A stretch of 64,000 bases of DNA from Streptomyces albus subsp. albus (GTDB lineage: Bacteria > Actinomycetota > Actinomycetes > Streptomycetales > Streptomycetaceae): contig NZ_JOID01000019.1 in assembly GCF_000719865.1 (NCBI RefSeq), positions 62,001-126,000 of the forward strand. Reading direction: 5' to 3'. The notes below the pieces were generated by a model. That model did no database searches. It was given only the letters and a program-made list of their open reading frames with translations, and was not told the DNA's origin. The position numbers were made by a program, and so were the translations under genes. Of the stretch, positions 1 to 7,345 are shown one piece after another. Numbering within the stretch: position 1 is the stretch's first letter; each line of letters opens with the position of its first letter.

Positions 1-2226
1 GCGGTGAAAGAGGAGGGTGTCGGGCAGCGGTACCTGATTGAGCACTCGGCCGGGTCGGGGAAGACGAACACCATCGCCTGGACGGCCCACCGGCTGGCGC
101 GGCTGCATGTCGATGATCGGAAGGTCTTCGACTCGGTCATTGTGGTCGTGGACCGCACCGTGCTCGACTCTCAACTGCAGGATGCGATTCGGCAGATCGA
201 CGGCACCGGCAAGATCGTCGCGACTATCAGCCCCGAGGACGTCCGCAAGGCCGGCGCGAAGTCGAAGTCGGGTTTGCTGGCGCAGGCGTTGAAGAACGGT
301 GAGCTAATCATCGCCGTGACGGTGCAGACCTTCCCGCATGCGCTGAACGAGATCCGGACCGACGCTGGCTTGAAGGGCAAGCGGTTCGCCGTCATCGCCG
401 ATGAGGCGCACTCCTCCCAGTCGGGTCAGATCTCCTCGAAGCTGAAGCAGGTGCTGACGGCGGAGGAAGTCAAGGAGATCGAGGAGGGTGGCGAGGTCGA
501 TGTGGAGTCGGTGCTGGCCTCGGAGATGACCGAGCGGGCCGAGTCGGAGAACATCTCCTACTTCGCCTTCACCGCGACGCCGAAGAACAAGACCCTCGAA
601 CTGTTCGGCCGCAAGGATGCCGATGGGAAGCCGCGCGAGTTCCACCTGTACTCGATGAAGCAGGCGATCGAGGAGGGCTACATCCTCGACGTGCTCAAGG
701 GCTATCAGTCCTACGACACCGCGTTGAAGATCGCCGGCAGGGCCGAGAGTGGTGACGGGGGAGAGGTAGAGGAGGCCGCCGCCCGTAAGGGTCTGATGCG
801 GTGGGTGCAGCTCCACCCGACGAACATCAGCCAGAAGGTGCAGATCATCGTCGAGCACTTCCACGCCAACGTCGCCTACCTCCTCGAAGGCAAGGCGAAG
901 GCGATGGTGGTGACCGACTCGCGCAAGTCCGCGGTGAAGTACAAGCTGGCCATCGACGCCTACATCGCCAGGCGCCGCACCGAGGACGCCTCGTACAACT
1001 ACCGCACCCTGGTCGCCTTCTCCGCCGGGGTGACGATGACCGAGGACGAGACCTGGCACAGCGACTGGGGCCCGCAGCCGTCGAAGGATGACGAGTTCAC
1101 CGAGGCCAACATGAACCCCGGCGCCGGGGGTGATCTGGCAGCCGCATTCAAGGGCGAGACGTACAAGATCATGCTGGTCGCCAACAAGTTCCAGACCGGC
1201 TTCGACCAGCCCTTACTCTCGGCGATGTACATCGACAAGAAGCTGTCAGGGGTCACCGCAGTGCAGACGCTCTCGCGGCTCAATCGCACCCATCGCACCG
1301 CTGGTGGGGAGCAGAAGCGCAAGACGTTTGTCATCGACTTCGCCAACAAGCCCGAGGACATCAAGGCAGCCTTCGAGCCGTACTTCAAGAACGCGACCCT
1401 GGAGACCGAGACCGATCCGTACGTCGTCGTCCACCTGGCTAACAAGCTTGCCCAGGCCGGAATCTACACCGAGGACGACGTCCGCAAGGTTGCCGAACTG
1501 TGGGTGACCCGGAAGGGCAACAACGCGCTCTCGGCGGCGATCAGCCCGGCGCAGCACGACTTCCGGCGCCGCTACGCGCGGGCGATCGAGGAGGAGGACA
1601 AGGTCACGCTCCAGGCGCTCGACCTATTCCGCAAGGACGTCTCCACCTACGTACGTCTCTATGACTTCATGTCCCAGATCGTCGACTACGGCGACCCCTA
1701 CATGGAGATGCTCTCGATCTTCCTGCGCCTGCTGGAGAAGGTCATCGCCGAGTCCGCTTGGGCGGCCGACGTGGACCTCTCCGACGTGGTGCTGGTCGGC
1801 GTCAAGCACAACAAGGCAATCCCGGTCAACATCTCGCTCGTGGGCGACGGGCAGCTGAAGGGCATCAGCGCAGCCGGCACGGGAATGAAGAAGGATCCGA
1901 AGTACGTCGCGCTCCAGGTCGTCATAGACAAGATGAACGACCTCTTCGGCGCCGAATCGTTCGCCGAGTCGCAGGTCAGGGAGTTCGTGCAGGGACTCGT
2001 CCAGCGGTTGCTCGCCGACCCGAACCTGATCAGGCAGACCAAGGTGAACTCCAAGAAGCAGTTCGTGGAGTCACCAGACTTCCAAGCAGCCGTTACGGAG
2101 GCGGTCGCAGACAACCAGGACGCCCACAACACGATGGCTGACTACTTCTTCACCGACGGGCCGGCCATCAACTCGATCATCGTTGCCCTCGCGGATGCCT
2201 TCTACGAAGCAGCGATCGATCAGTAG
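1..2226 (+). CDS. hsdR: Type I restriction endonuclease subunit R (HsdR), C-terminal part, cut by window start
   Basis: This is the ATP-dependent translocase part of a type I restriction enzyme, which pumps unmodified DNA before cutting. The frame is open from base 1, so the start and the N-terminal nuclease domain lie to the left. Visible motor motifs, in order, are a Walker A (SAGSGKT near residue 18 of the visible part), DEAH (near 133), a TATPK motif (near 190) and a QTLSRLNRTHR motif VI (near 425). A long C-terminal region follows. Codon use is less GC-biased than in the chromosome further right, which fits acquired DNA. HsdM and HsdS are not visible and would have to lie upstream. The family call is secure; completeness is unknown. 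Confidence 0.9.
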   Translation, partial: AVKEEGVGQRYLIEHSAGSGKTNTIAWTAHRLARLHVDDRKVFDSVIVVVDRTVLDSQLQDAIRQIDGTGKIVATISPEDVRKAGAKSKSGLLAQALKNGELIIAVTVQTFPHALNEIRTDAGLKGKRFAVIADEAHSSQSGQISSKLKQVLTAEEVKEIEEGGEVDVESVLASEMTERAESENISYFAFTATPKNKTLELFGRKDADGKPREFHLYSMKQAIEEGYILDVLKGYQSYDTALKIAGRAESGDGGEVEEAAARKGLMRWVQLHPTNISQKVQIIVEHFHANVAYLLEGKAKAMVVTDSRKSAVKYKLAIDAYIARRRTEDASYNYRTLVAFSAGVTMTEDETWHSDWGPQPSKDDEFTEANMNPGAGGDLAAAFKGETYKIMLVANKFQTGFDQPLLSAMYIDKKLSGVTAVQTLSRLNRTHRTAGGEQKRKTFVIDFANKPEDIKAAFEPYFKNATLETETDPYVVVHLANKLAQAGIYTEDDVRKVAELWVTRKGNNALSAAISPAQHDFRRRYARAIEEEDKVTLQALDLFRKDVSTYVRLYDFMSQIVDYGDPYMEMLSIFLRLLEKVIAESAWAADVDLSDVVLVGVKHNKAIPVNISLVGDGQLKGISAAGTGMKKDPKYVALQVVIDKMNDLFGAESFAESQVREFVQGLVQRLLADPNLIRQTKVNSKKQFVESPDFQAAVTEAVADNQDAHNTMADYFFTDGPAINSIIVALADAFYEAAIDQ

Positions 2227-2308
2227 GTGGATTCAGGCAGCACGCACGTCGCGCCCCAGCAGGCGGGCCTTCGGTCAAGGACCGCTCGCCTACTGCCAGC
2301 TTCCGCCC

Positions 2309-2476
2309 TCAGCGCTTCCGCCAGTCTTTGTGGGGTTCGATGAGGGTGCTGCCTCCTGCCCACTTCATCCTGCAGACTGGGCAGATCACGTACCACTCGT
2401 CGCCTGGTGCACTTTCATCCATGTACCCCTTCTGTCCTGTCCCAGGGCAGTCTTCGGTGATTTCTTCTTGACGCAT
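2309..2476 (-). CDS. 55-residue zinc-ribbon-like microprotein
   Basis: This short minus-strand frame starts with ATG at 2476 behind a strong ribosome-binding site (AGGGGAAGC). It encodes 55 residues with a CPGTG motif near residue 10 and a CPVC motif near residue 32, a spacing that resembles a small zinc ribbon. Tryptophans follow the second pair (MKW and KDWRKR). It lies tail-to-tail with hsdR and downstream of the DUF3644 gene on the same strand, about 185 bases away. Small CPGTG/CPxC proteins are common on actinobacterial plasmids and phages. The metal binding is inferred from the cysteines and no function is assigned. Confidence 0.6.
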   Translation of the reverse strand: MRQEEITEDCPGTGQKGYMDESAPGDEWYVICPVCRMKWAGGSTLIEPHKDWRKR

Positions 2477-2661
2477 TGCTTCCCCTCAGTGCCTGGTTGA
2501 TCAGGCTGCGCCTTCGGCGGCGACAGCGGCAGAGCGGATGTCACGTTAGCGCAGCCCACTGACACGAGCAGAGCACCCGAAAACCGTTGGCAGCGATACT
2601 CCGACGTCCAGAGCGTGATGGTCTCCGCAGAGTCGTCAAAGATCGCCGTGCGTTGCTACGG

Positions 2662-3762
2662 TCACCCAGCTCGACAGCCGGGTACTTTGCAGGACTCCGG
2701 TTGGCGGGCGGACGGGTTGTGAGCTCGCCAGACGGCTTCCAGATCCAACGTGTCGCGCGCGGTGCGCATGCGGGTGAAGGCGTTGTCGGAAAAGCGCTTC
2801 AGGCGTTGGGAGCTGAAGACGAACTCGTGGCAGCACGCGGGATCAGCGTCGATGCCCAGGTGTCGCCGCAACGCGAGGCACTTCGGCTGGGTCAAGTCAA
2901 GGGCCTCGGCGAGCTCGGCCGCCGAGCGGTGGTACTTGGCCTGGAGATCCACCTCGCGGATCGCGGCCGCTGGCACAGATTCATCAGCTGCATAGCGCAC
3001 AGGCGGAGCCGCCTGGTTCTTGACGAAGCGCACCTTGATCAGCAGCCCCTCACCGTCCGTAGCAGTGGCCAGCTCCTCCAAGCGAGGGAAGACTTCCGAG
3101 CGCGTCGATCCCCCGCGTATGCCGGCCTGAACGCGATCGACGTCCTTACTCGAGACGCGGGTCTCTGGCCCGGTGTGAGCCTCCATCGCCAGCAAGGTTC
3201 GAATCCTGGCTCGCGCCTCGTGCGTCGCGCGTCGGCCCGGCTTGAGCAGGGCTGCGATCTGTGTGTATTCCTCGTCCAGGAGGAGCGCAAGGTCACGGGG
3301 CGGGTCAACCGACACCGGCAGTACGCGGTCGGGCAGGTGGTCAGCGAGCGACTCCTTGAATACGCCCCTGAGCAGGTCGTCGAAGAGTGTCACGGCAGCT
3401 CGGGCATGCACGTACAGCAGCTGCTCGGAAACCTGGTTGAACCAGTGCTGCTCGTCATCACGCATGGCGTCGATGGCTCTGAGCGTTCCTGCGTCAGGCT
3501 CGCTGAGCTTGATGTCCGGGTGTTCGGCAGCCTTGCGTACGCAGGTCTCAAATCCGAGTGACCGGCCCAGGGCCGGGTCGAAGACGCTAATGCCCTTCTG
3601 GACGAGCGCGGCTTTCAGCAGCATCTCGAAGGAGTGCTGAAGGTGCAGAAGTACCTTCGTTTCTCGCCCTCGGTCGTGCGGCGAGTTGAACGCCTCGGCC
3701 GCCGCAACCATCGAAGAAACAGCCTTCTCCTTGAGGACACGAGCCTCTTGCCTCAGTCTCAC
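2662..3762 (-). CDS. DUF3644-like protein, probable defence-island member
   Basis: A 366-residue protein starts with GTG behind a GAGGG ribosome-binding site. The N-terminal half (about residues 10-190) has features I associate with DUF3644: an early helix that leads into HSFEMLLKAALVQKG, then HWFNQVSEQLLYVHARAAVTLFDDLL. The C-terminal part (about 230-366) is basic with several cysteines and may bind nucleic acid. DUF3644 proteins often sit beside restriction systems, and the hsdR gene next door fits that. The molecular activity is not known to me, and the family assignment rests on memory of the pattern. Confidence 0.6.
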   Translation of the reverse strand: MRLRQEARVLKEKAVSSMVAAAEAFNSPHDRGRETKVLLHLQHSFEMLLKAALVQKGISVFDPALGRSLGFETCVRKAAEHPDIKLSEPDAGTLRAIDAMRDDEQHWFNQVSEQLLYVHARAAVTLFDDLLRGVFKESLADHLPDRVLPVSVDPPRDLALLLDEEYTQIAALLKPGRRATHEARARIRTLLAMEAHTGPETRVSSKDVDRVQAGIRGGSTRSEVFPRLEELATATDGEGLLIKVRFVKNQAAPPVRYAADESVPAAAIREVDLQAKYHRSAAELAEALDLTQPKCLALRRHLGIDADPACCHEFVFSSQRLKRFSDNAFTRMRTARDTLDLEAVWRAHNPSARQPESCKVPGCRAG

Positions 3763-3964
3763 TCGCAGCCCTCACGTTCCAGACGCACCAGACAATCGGT
3801 GTCCAGGGTAGAGGTTTCCTGTCATTACGGGCTGGTAGATGCTACGACGAGCACGGCCCCGCTCGGACGCCCCGTCTGCGCGCCCAACATGTTCAACGGG
3901 GCCCGCCGGACGTGCTCCGAGACTGGGCCCCGAGGGGCAGTTCCTGCGTTGCCCGTCGCTTGGG

Positions 3965-4504
3965 TCAGCGGCTGGCACGGATCATCACGGTGAGGACCGG
4001 TGAGGCCGGCGACGGCTGGCTTTGCCCGATGTCGTCGTACCCCCATGATCTATAGAGCGCGTGGACCTTTCCGTCACCGGCGGCCGAATTAACCATGAGC
4101 GTCACGTACGGCTCGTTGCGCGTGGCGAGGAGGGCGTCGTGGATGCGGCGGGCGGTGCCGGTCTTCCTCCAGGCCAGTCGGACGCCGATCTCCTTCAGGG
4201 CCACGGTCGGGCGCTCGGTGTACTTGTCCGCCGGCGTCGGGGTGGTGCGCTGCCAGTAGCGGTCGCCGTGCTCGATGGTGTTGCCGTAGGCGTAGCCGAC
4301 TGGTTGTCCGTCCGCGTACGCGAGGACGGCTGTGAATCCCGGCTCGGTGCCGTGCCGGTCAAGGCGTTCGCCGAAGGCGGTGACCGCGTAGTTCGGCAAG
4401 TGGAGGAGCGGGGCGCGGACTTCGGCGTACACGTCGAGGAGGTCGCCGCGGGCTGTTTCGAGGGTGGTGAAGGTGCGCAGTTCGATGGCGGGCGCCGTGG
4501 TCAT
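3965..4504 (-). CDS. GNAT-family N-acetyltransferase
   Basis: A 179-residue acetyltransferase-like protein. The N-terminal part contains an AYADGQPVGYAYGN strand pair, followed by the acetyl-CoA-binding region (KEIGVRLAWRKTGTARRIHDALLATR), where the usual RGxGxG loop is loosened to WRKTGTA. A C-terminal LYRSWGYDDIG segment matches GNAT motif B. The ATG at 4504 overlaps the stop of the upstream HTH-TPR gene by four bases, so the two are translationally coupled. Many Streptomyces genomes pair such an acetyltransferase with a TPR regulator. The substrate is unknown. Confidence 0.8.
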   Translation of the reverse strand: MTTAPAIELRTFTTLETARGDLLDVYAEVRAPLLHLPNYAVTAFGERLDRHGTEPGFTAVLAYADGQPVGYAYGNTIEHGDRYWQRTTPTPADKYTERPTVALKEIGVRLAWRKTGTARRIHDALLATRNEPYVTLMVNSAAGDGKVHALYRSWGYDDIGQSQPSPASPVLTVMIRASR

Positions 4505-5784
4505 GCGGTCATCCTCCAGGTGGCGGTGTGCTCGGTCCAGGTCTGCACGGTGGAGGTGCCCGGCGCGGTGGCGCGCAGTGCGGCTCCGAACTCCTGCAGC
4601 ATGCGCGTGACCCGGGCGTGCTGGGTGGCGGCTTCGGCGGGGACCTTCATCGCGGTGGCCGTGGCGGCATCGGGGGCGCCCTGCGCGAGCTGGGCGTGCG
4701 CGAGCCGGGTCGTGGTGATGGCCCGGGATCGGACCATGTGGGGCCGCAGGGCGGACAGGCAGCGGTGGGCGTGGTACTCGGCGGTCGAGTAGTTGCCGAG
4801 CGCCAGGTGCGCAGAGAGGGCCAGGGAGTCCAGTTCGGCTTGGTCGTAGAAGGCGAGCATCCACACCGGCCGGTAGTCGGCGGGGTCGGCGCGCAGCATG
4901 GCGTCCTGCGCCTGATCGAACGCCCGTCGGGTGCCGGTGCGGTCCTGAGCTGTGCCGTGGATGGCGCCCTGGCGGGCCAGGCCGAGGGAGGCGAACATGG
5001 GGTCTCGGCGAGTGAGGTGCAGGTTGCGGGCGACGTCGTTGGCGGCGGACGCGTCGGCGGGGCGACCCAGGTGCCGGTACATGGTGCCCGCGTGGCTCCA
5101 GATGCGGAACTTGATGGCCTGGTCGCCGGACATCTCGGCGAGGGCCTGGGCCTCGCGCATGTGAGCCTTGGCCACGTCGTAGCGCCGGCCATCGATGGCG
5201 GCCCACATCGCGGAGGAGCGGAAGGCGGCCGCTGAGGCATAGAGGTTGCTGCGTACGCGCTGGGTGGCACTGCCGGCGTTCTGGAGATTGAGCGCCTCGT
5301 CGGCGAGGGAGGCGGCCCGCTGCTCGATACCGAGTTGTCCGCCGTGGCGGTGGTCGCTGGCGATGATCTCGGCGAAGCGCTTGTTGAGGCGATTGACGTC
5401 GCTCATGCCGATGCGGCGCGGCGATGCGGTGCCGGGTGCGGCTGCTGCTGCGGCAGCCGCCGCGATGCTGCCGACGAGGGCACGGCGCTTCATATCGGGG
5501 TCCTCCTGCTGCGGTGGGGCCGGGGTGGACGAAGGCCGGCCCCGTGGCACGAACCCTAAAGCGACGGCGGGCAGGCCGCTGACATCCTCAAGTGCCTTAC
5601 GGGAGGCCGACTTTGGCCACGTGACCCGGCCCGCTTTCCATGCTCGGACCGATGAGCCGTCGAGTCCTCCAGGGCGCCCGGTCAACCGCTCAATGGCCCT
5701 GTTCACGGCCTCGGCGAGGCTGTTGGAGCTGTAGCCGTGTTCGGTCATCCACGCCTCAAAAACGGTATTGCGGGTGGTGTCCAT
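4501..5784 (-). CDS. HTH/TPR regulator with an internal poly-alanine segment
   Basis: A 427-residue protein. Residues 1-75 resemble an XRE-like helix-turn-helix region (SSNSLAEAVNRAIERL ... SVRAWKAGRV). Around residue 98 an MKRRALVG segment with a run of about nine alanines looks like a degenerate Tat-type signal in the middle of the protein. From about 125 on there are helical TPR-like repeats typical of Streptomyces regulators that sense a ligand or partner. The stop overlaps the following GNAT start (ATGA). It is transcribed divergently from the ATPase gene at 6026 and may control that block or the lanthipeptide genes beyond it; that role is inferred from position only. Confidence 0.7.
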   Translation of the reverse strand: MDTTRNTVFEAWMTEHGYSSNSLAEAVNRAIERLTGRPGGLDGSSVRAWKAGRVTWPKSASRKALEDVSGLPAVALGFVPRGRPSSTPAPPQQEDPDMKRRALVGSIAAAAAAAAAPGTASPRRIGMSDVNRLNKRFAEIIASDHRHGGQLGIEQRAASLADEALNLQNAGSATQRVRSNLYASAAAFRSSAMWAAIDGRRYDVAKAHMREAQALAEMSGDQAIKFRIWSHAGTMYRHLGRPADASAANDVARNLHLTRRDPMFASLGLARQGAIHGTAQDRTGTRRAFDQAQDAMLRADPADYRPVWMLAFYDQAELDSLALSAHLALGNYSTAEYHAHRCLSALRPHMVRSRAITTTRLAHAQLAQGAPDAATATAMKVPAEAATQHARVTRMLQEFGAALRATAPGTSTVQTWTEHTATWRMTA

Positions 5785-6025
5785 GCGGGCACGGTAGTCC
5801 GCGCGATCCCCACCTGCCAGGTAAAGCAGAGGTCAAAACGCCCTAGGTCGGTCCGTCGGCTGAACCTCTGAACGTCCTAACCAACCTGCCGGGCAAGGGA
5901 GTTGTCTGGGTACCGGTCGCCCCCTACGCCGCACCGTGCGGGCGGCTGTTGACGGCCCGGCCCGCCCTTGAGGTTCCCCCGCGGGGGTGGGCCGGGCGCC
6001 GAGACGACACGAAGGCTCCACCCCA

Positions 6026-6472
6026 ATGACGAGTCTGAAAACGCCAGTTGAGGCCCTCTCTGTCGGCCACCCCACGTACACCCAGACCTTCCCGTGCGAG
6101 CCGACCACGGCCGAGATCGGCCGCGAACTCGTCCGAGACCTCCTCAGTGTGTGGCATCTCGACGGCCTCGCCGACCGTGCCGCGCTGATCGTCACGGAGC
6201 TGATTGCGAACGCCTCCAGGCACACTCCGTGTCCCGAGGTCCGCCTCACGGTTGGGCGGCCGGACGCGACACGACTGCGTATCGGGATCGTCGACCGGGA
6301 AGCATCGCGTCTGCCCATACTCAGCCAGGCGGCTGACGACGACGAGTCGGGCCGCGGACTGCTCCTCGTCGATGCTGTCGCCGACCGGTGGGGCTACGAC
6401 CTGCACGGCTCGGGCAGACGCCCTTGGGGCAAAGAGGTCTGGGCGGAACTCCGCACCGAGGGCGGCAAGTGA
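6026..6472 (+). CDS. Histidine-kinase-like ATPase (anti-sigma/RsbW-type fold)
   Basis: The protein has 148 residues if started at the ATG at 6026, which has GAAGG ten bases upstream; an earlier in-frame GTG at 5987 lacks that support. It is a stand-alone HATPase_c domain with an N-box (ELIANASRH, about residues 58-66) and a G-box (DESGRGLLLVDAVAD, about 103-117). Streptomyces has many such single-domain proteins that bind ATP and act as anti-sigma factors or regulators. The stop overlaps the next small gene by four bases (GTGA), so the two are co-translated. The partner is unknown. Confidence 0.85.
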   Translation: MTSLKTPVEALSVGHPTYTQTFPCEPTTAEIGRELVRDLLSVWHLDGLADRAALIVTELIANASRHTPCPEVRLTVGRPDATRLRIGIVDREASRLPILSQAADDDESGRGLLLVDAVADRWGYDLHGSGRRPWGKEVWAELRTEGGK

Positions 6473-6681
6473 GCATCCCGGCCACGGCACCCTCGCCCCT
6501 TCCGGATCTCGCCCGACTCCGACCCCGACAGCAGATGGCCATGGATTGCGCCCTCTGCGCCCGGCCGCTGGGAGCGAGCGGTCGACGGCTGGACGAGATA
6601 CGCCACCGAGGCCTGCCGTTCCAGCTCTGGGCCTGCGCTCCCAACTGCCAGGCCACCAGATCGACTATCCCGACCAGCTGA
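6469..6681 (+). CDS. 70-residue Cys-containing microprotein
   Basis: The GTG start overlaps the stop of the HATPase gene (GTGA), strong evidence of translational coupling. The product has a central CALC pair near residue 26 and a second pair (CAPNC) near residue 57, with RGLPFQLWAC before it. The two pairs could hold a zinc ion. I recognise no named family. It seems to form a unit with the ATPase before it and the 62-residue protein after it, upstream of the lanthipeptide precursor. Confidence 0.65.
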   Translation: MSIPATAPSPLPDLARLRPRQQMAMDCALCARPLGASGRRLDEIRHRGLPFQLWACAPNCQATRSTIPTS

Positions 6682-6699
6682 GAAAGGGGATGTCCTCCC

Positions 6700-6888
6700 A
6701 TGGAGCGGCCGTGGATCACCGGCGATTGCTGGCTCGGCTGCCGGCGTACCGGAGTCCTGGTGATCTGGCTCGGCCCGGTGCAGTGGGACGGGCAGCACGC
6801 CCCCTTCTACGCGTGCGAGCCGTGCCTCGATCGCCTCAAGTCCCAGGCGCTCGCCTACTTCATGGAGCGGCGACCGGCACCCGCTTGA
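6700..6888 (+). CDS. 62-residue Cys/Trp-rich microprotein
   Basis: This 62-residue protein starts with ATG at 6700, with a purine-rich AGAAAGGGG about ten bases upstream. It has two cysteine pairs (CWLGC near residue 10 and CEPC near residue 39) and several tryptophans. Similar small proteins follow HATPase genes in Streptomyces, but I cannot give a function. It follows the previous gene by 18 bases and ends about 190 bases before the lanthipeptide precursor. Confidence 0.6.
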   Translation: MERPWITGDCWLGCRRTGVLVIWLGPVQWDGQHAPFYACEPCLDRLKSQALAYFMERRPAPA

Positions 6889-7077
6889 TCAGACTCACGG
6901 CACACGACTTCCCGGCGTGAGGCAGGCACCCCGCGGGGACTTCCTACGCGGAACACGCCCCCTCGCGCCGGGTGGCCAGGAGCCGTCCGGGGAGCAGCCG
7001 TCTGGCAACACTCCCGTGGCGGCGCCTGGTGGGCGCTCCGGCCCAGTAACACCACAACGATTACGAGGAGTTGAAGC

Positions 7078-7257
7078 ATGACGCGCAGCACCGTAGTTTC
7101 CAGCCGCACCGAAGTACGCCCACAGATCCCCGGGGCGTCGGACGGCTTCGACCTGGACGTCTCCCTCGTCGAGATCGCCGACCCGGCCGGCCTGGTCAAC
7201 CTGACCGACGACAACTGCGGGTCCACCTGCGGCGCCTGCACCACCAACGTCGCCTGA
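7078..7257 (+). CDS. lanA: FxLD-family lanthipeptide precursor peptide
   Basis: A 59-residue precursor starts with ATG behind a GAGGAG site. The leader holds the FDLD motif (residues 24-27, in DGFDLDVSLVEI), the class I lanthipeptide recognition motif bound by LanB and LanC. The predicted core is the C-terminal segment LTDDNCGSTCGACTTNVA, with three cysteines (47, 51, 54) and Thr43, Ser49, Thr50, Thr55 and Thr56 as possible dehydration sites. Two adjacent aspartates (44, 45) are candidate targets for the PIMT-like enzyme encoded downstream. The leader cleavage site is not clear from the sequence. It is followed by a hairpin and then lanB. Confidence 0.9.
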   Translation: MTRSTVVSSRTEVRPQIPGASDGFDLDVSLVEIADPAGLVNLTDDNCGSTCGACTTNVA

Positions 7258-7280
7258 CCCGGTCCCGAGATCACCCCGGT

Positions 7281-7314
7281 CTGGTGCCGCCGCGATTCCA
7301 CGCGGCGGCACCAG
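7281..7314 (+). terminator. Perfect 14-bp hairpin between lanA and lanB
   Basis: CTGGTGCCGCCGCG at 7281-7294 pairs perfectly with 7301-7314 around a six-base loop. No T-run follows. It lies 24 bases after the precursor stop and 32 bases before the lanB start. Hairpins here in lantibiotic operons act as partial terminators or stabilise the short precursor transcript, so that far more precursor than enzyme is made. That role is inferred from position. Confidence 0.7.
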
Positions 7315-7345
7315 CCACCCGGCCCCTCACGTACGGAGGTACTCG

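Noticed and set aside
2183-2500. Plus-strand frame of 105 codons after hsdR
   Set aside because: It begins inside hsdR, has no ribosome-binding site and overlaps the better-supported minus-strand zinc-ribbon gene.
3190-3212. A 14-base match (AGGTTCGAATCCTG) to the T arm of the tRNA-Arg gene inside the DUF3644 gene, considered as the second attachment site
   Set aside because: It is in the opposite orientation to the tRNA copy, lies within a coding frame and covers only the universally conserved T arm, so it cannot be the directly repeated att site.
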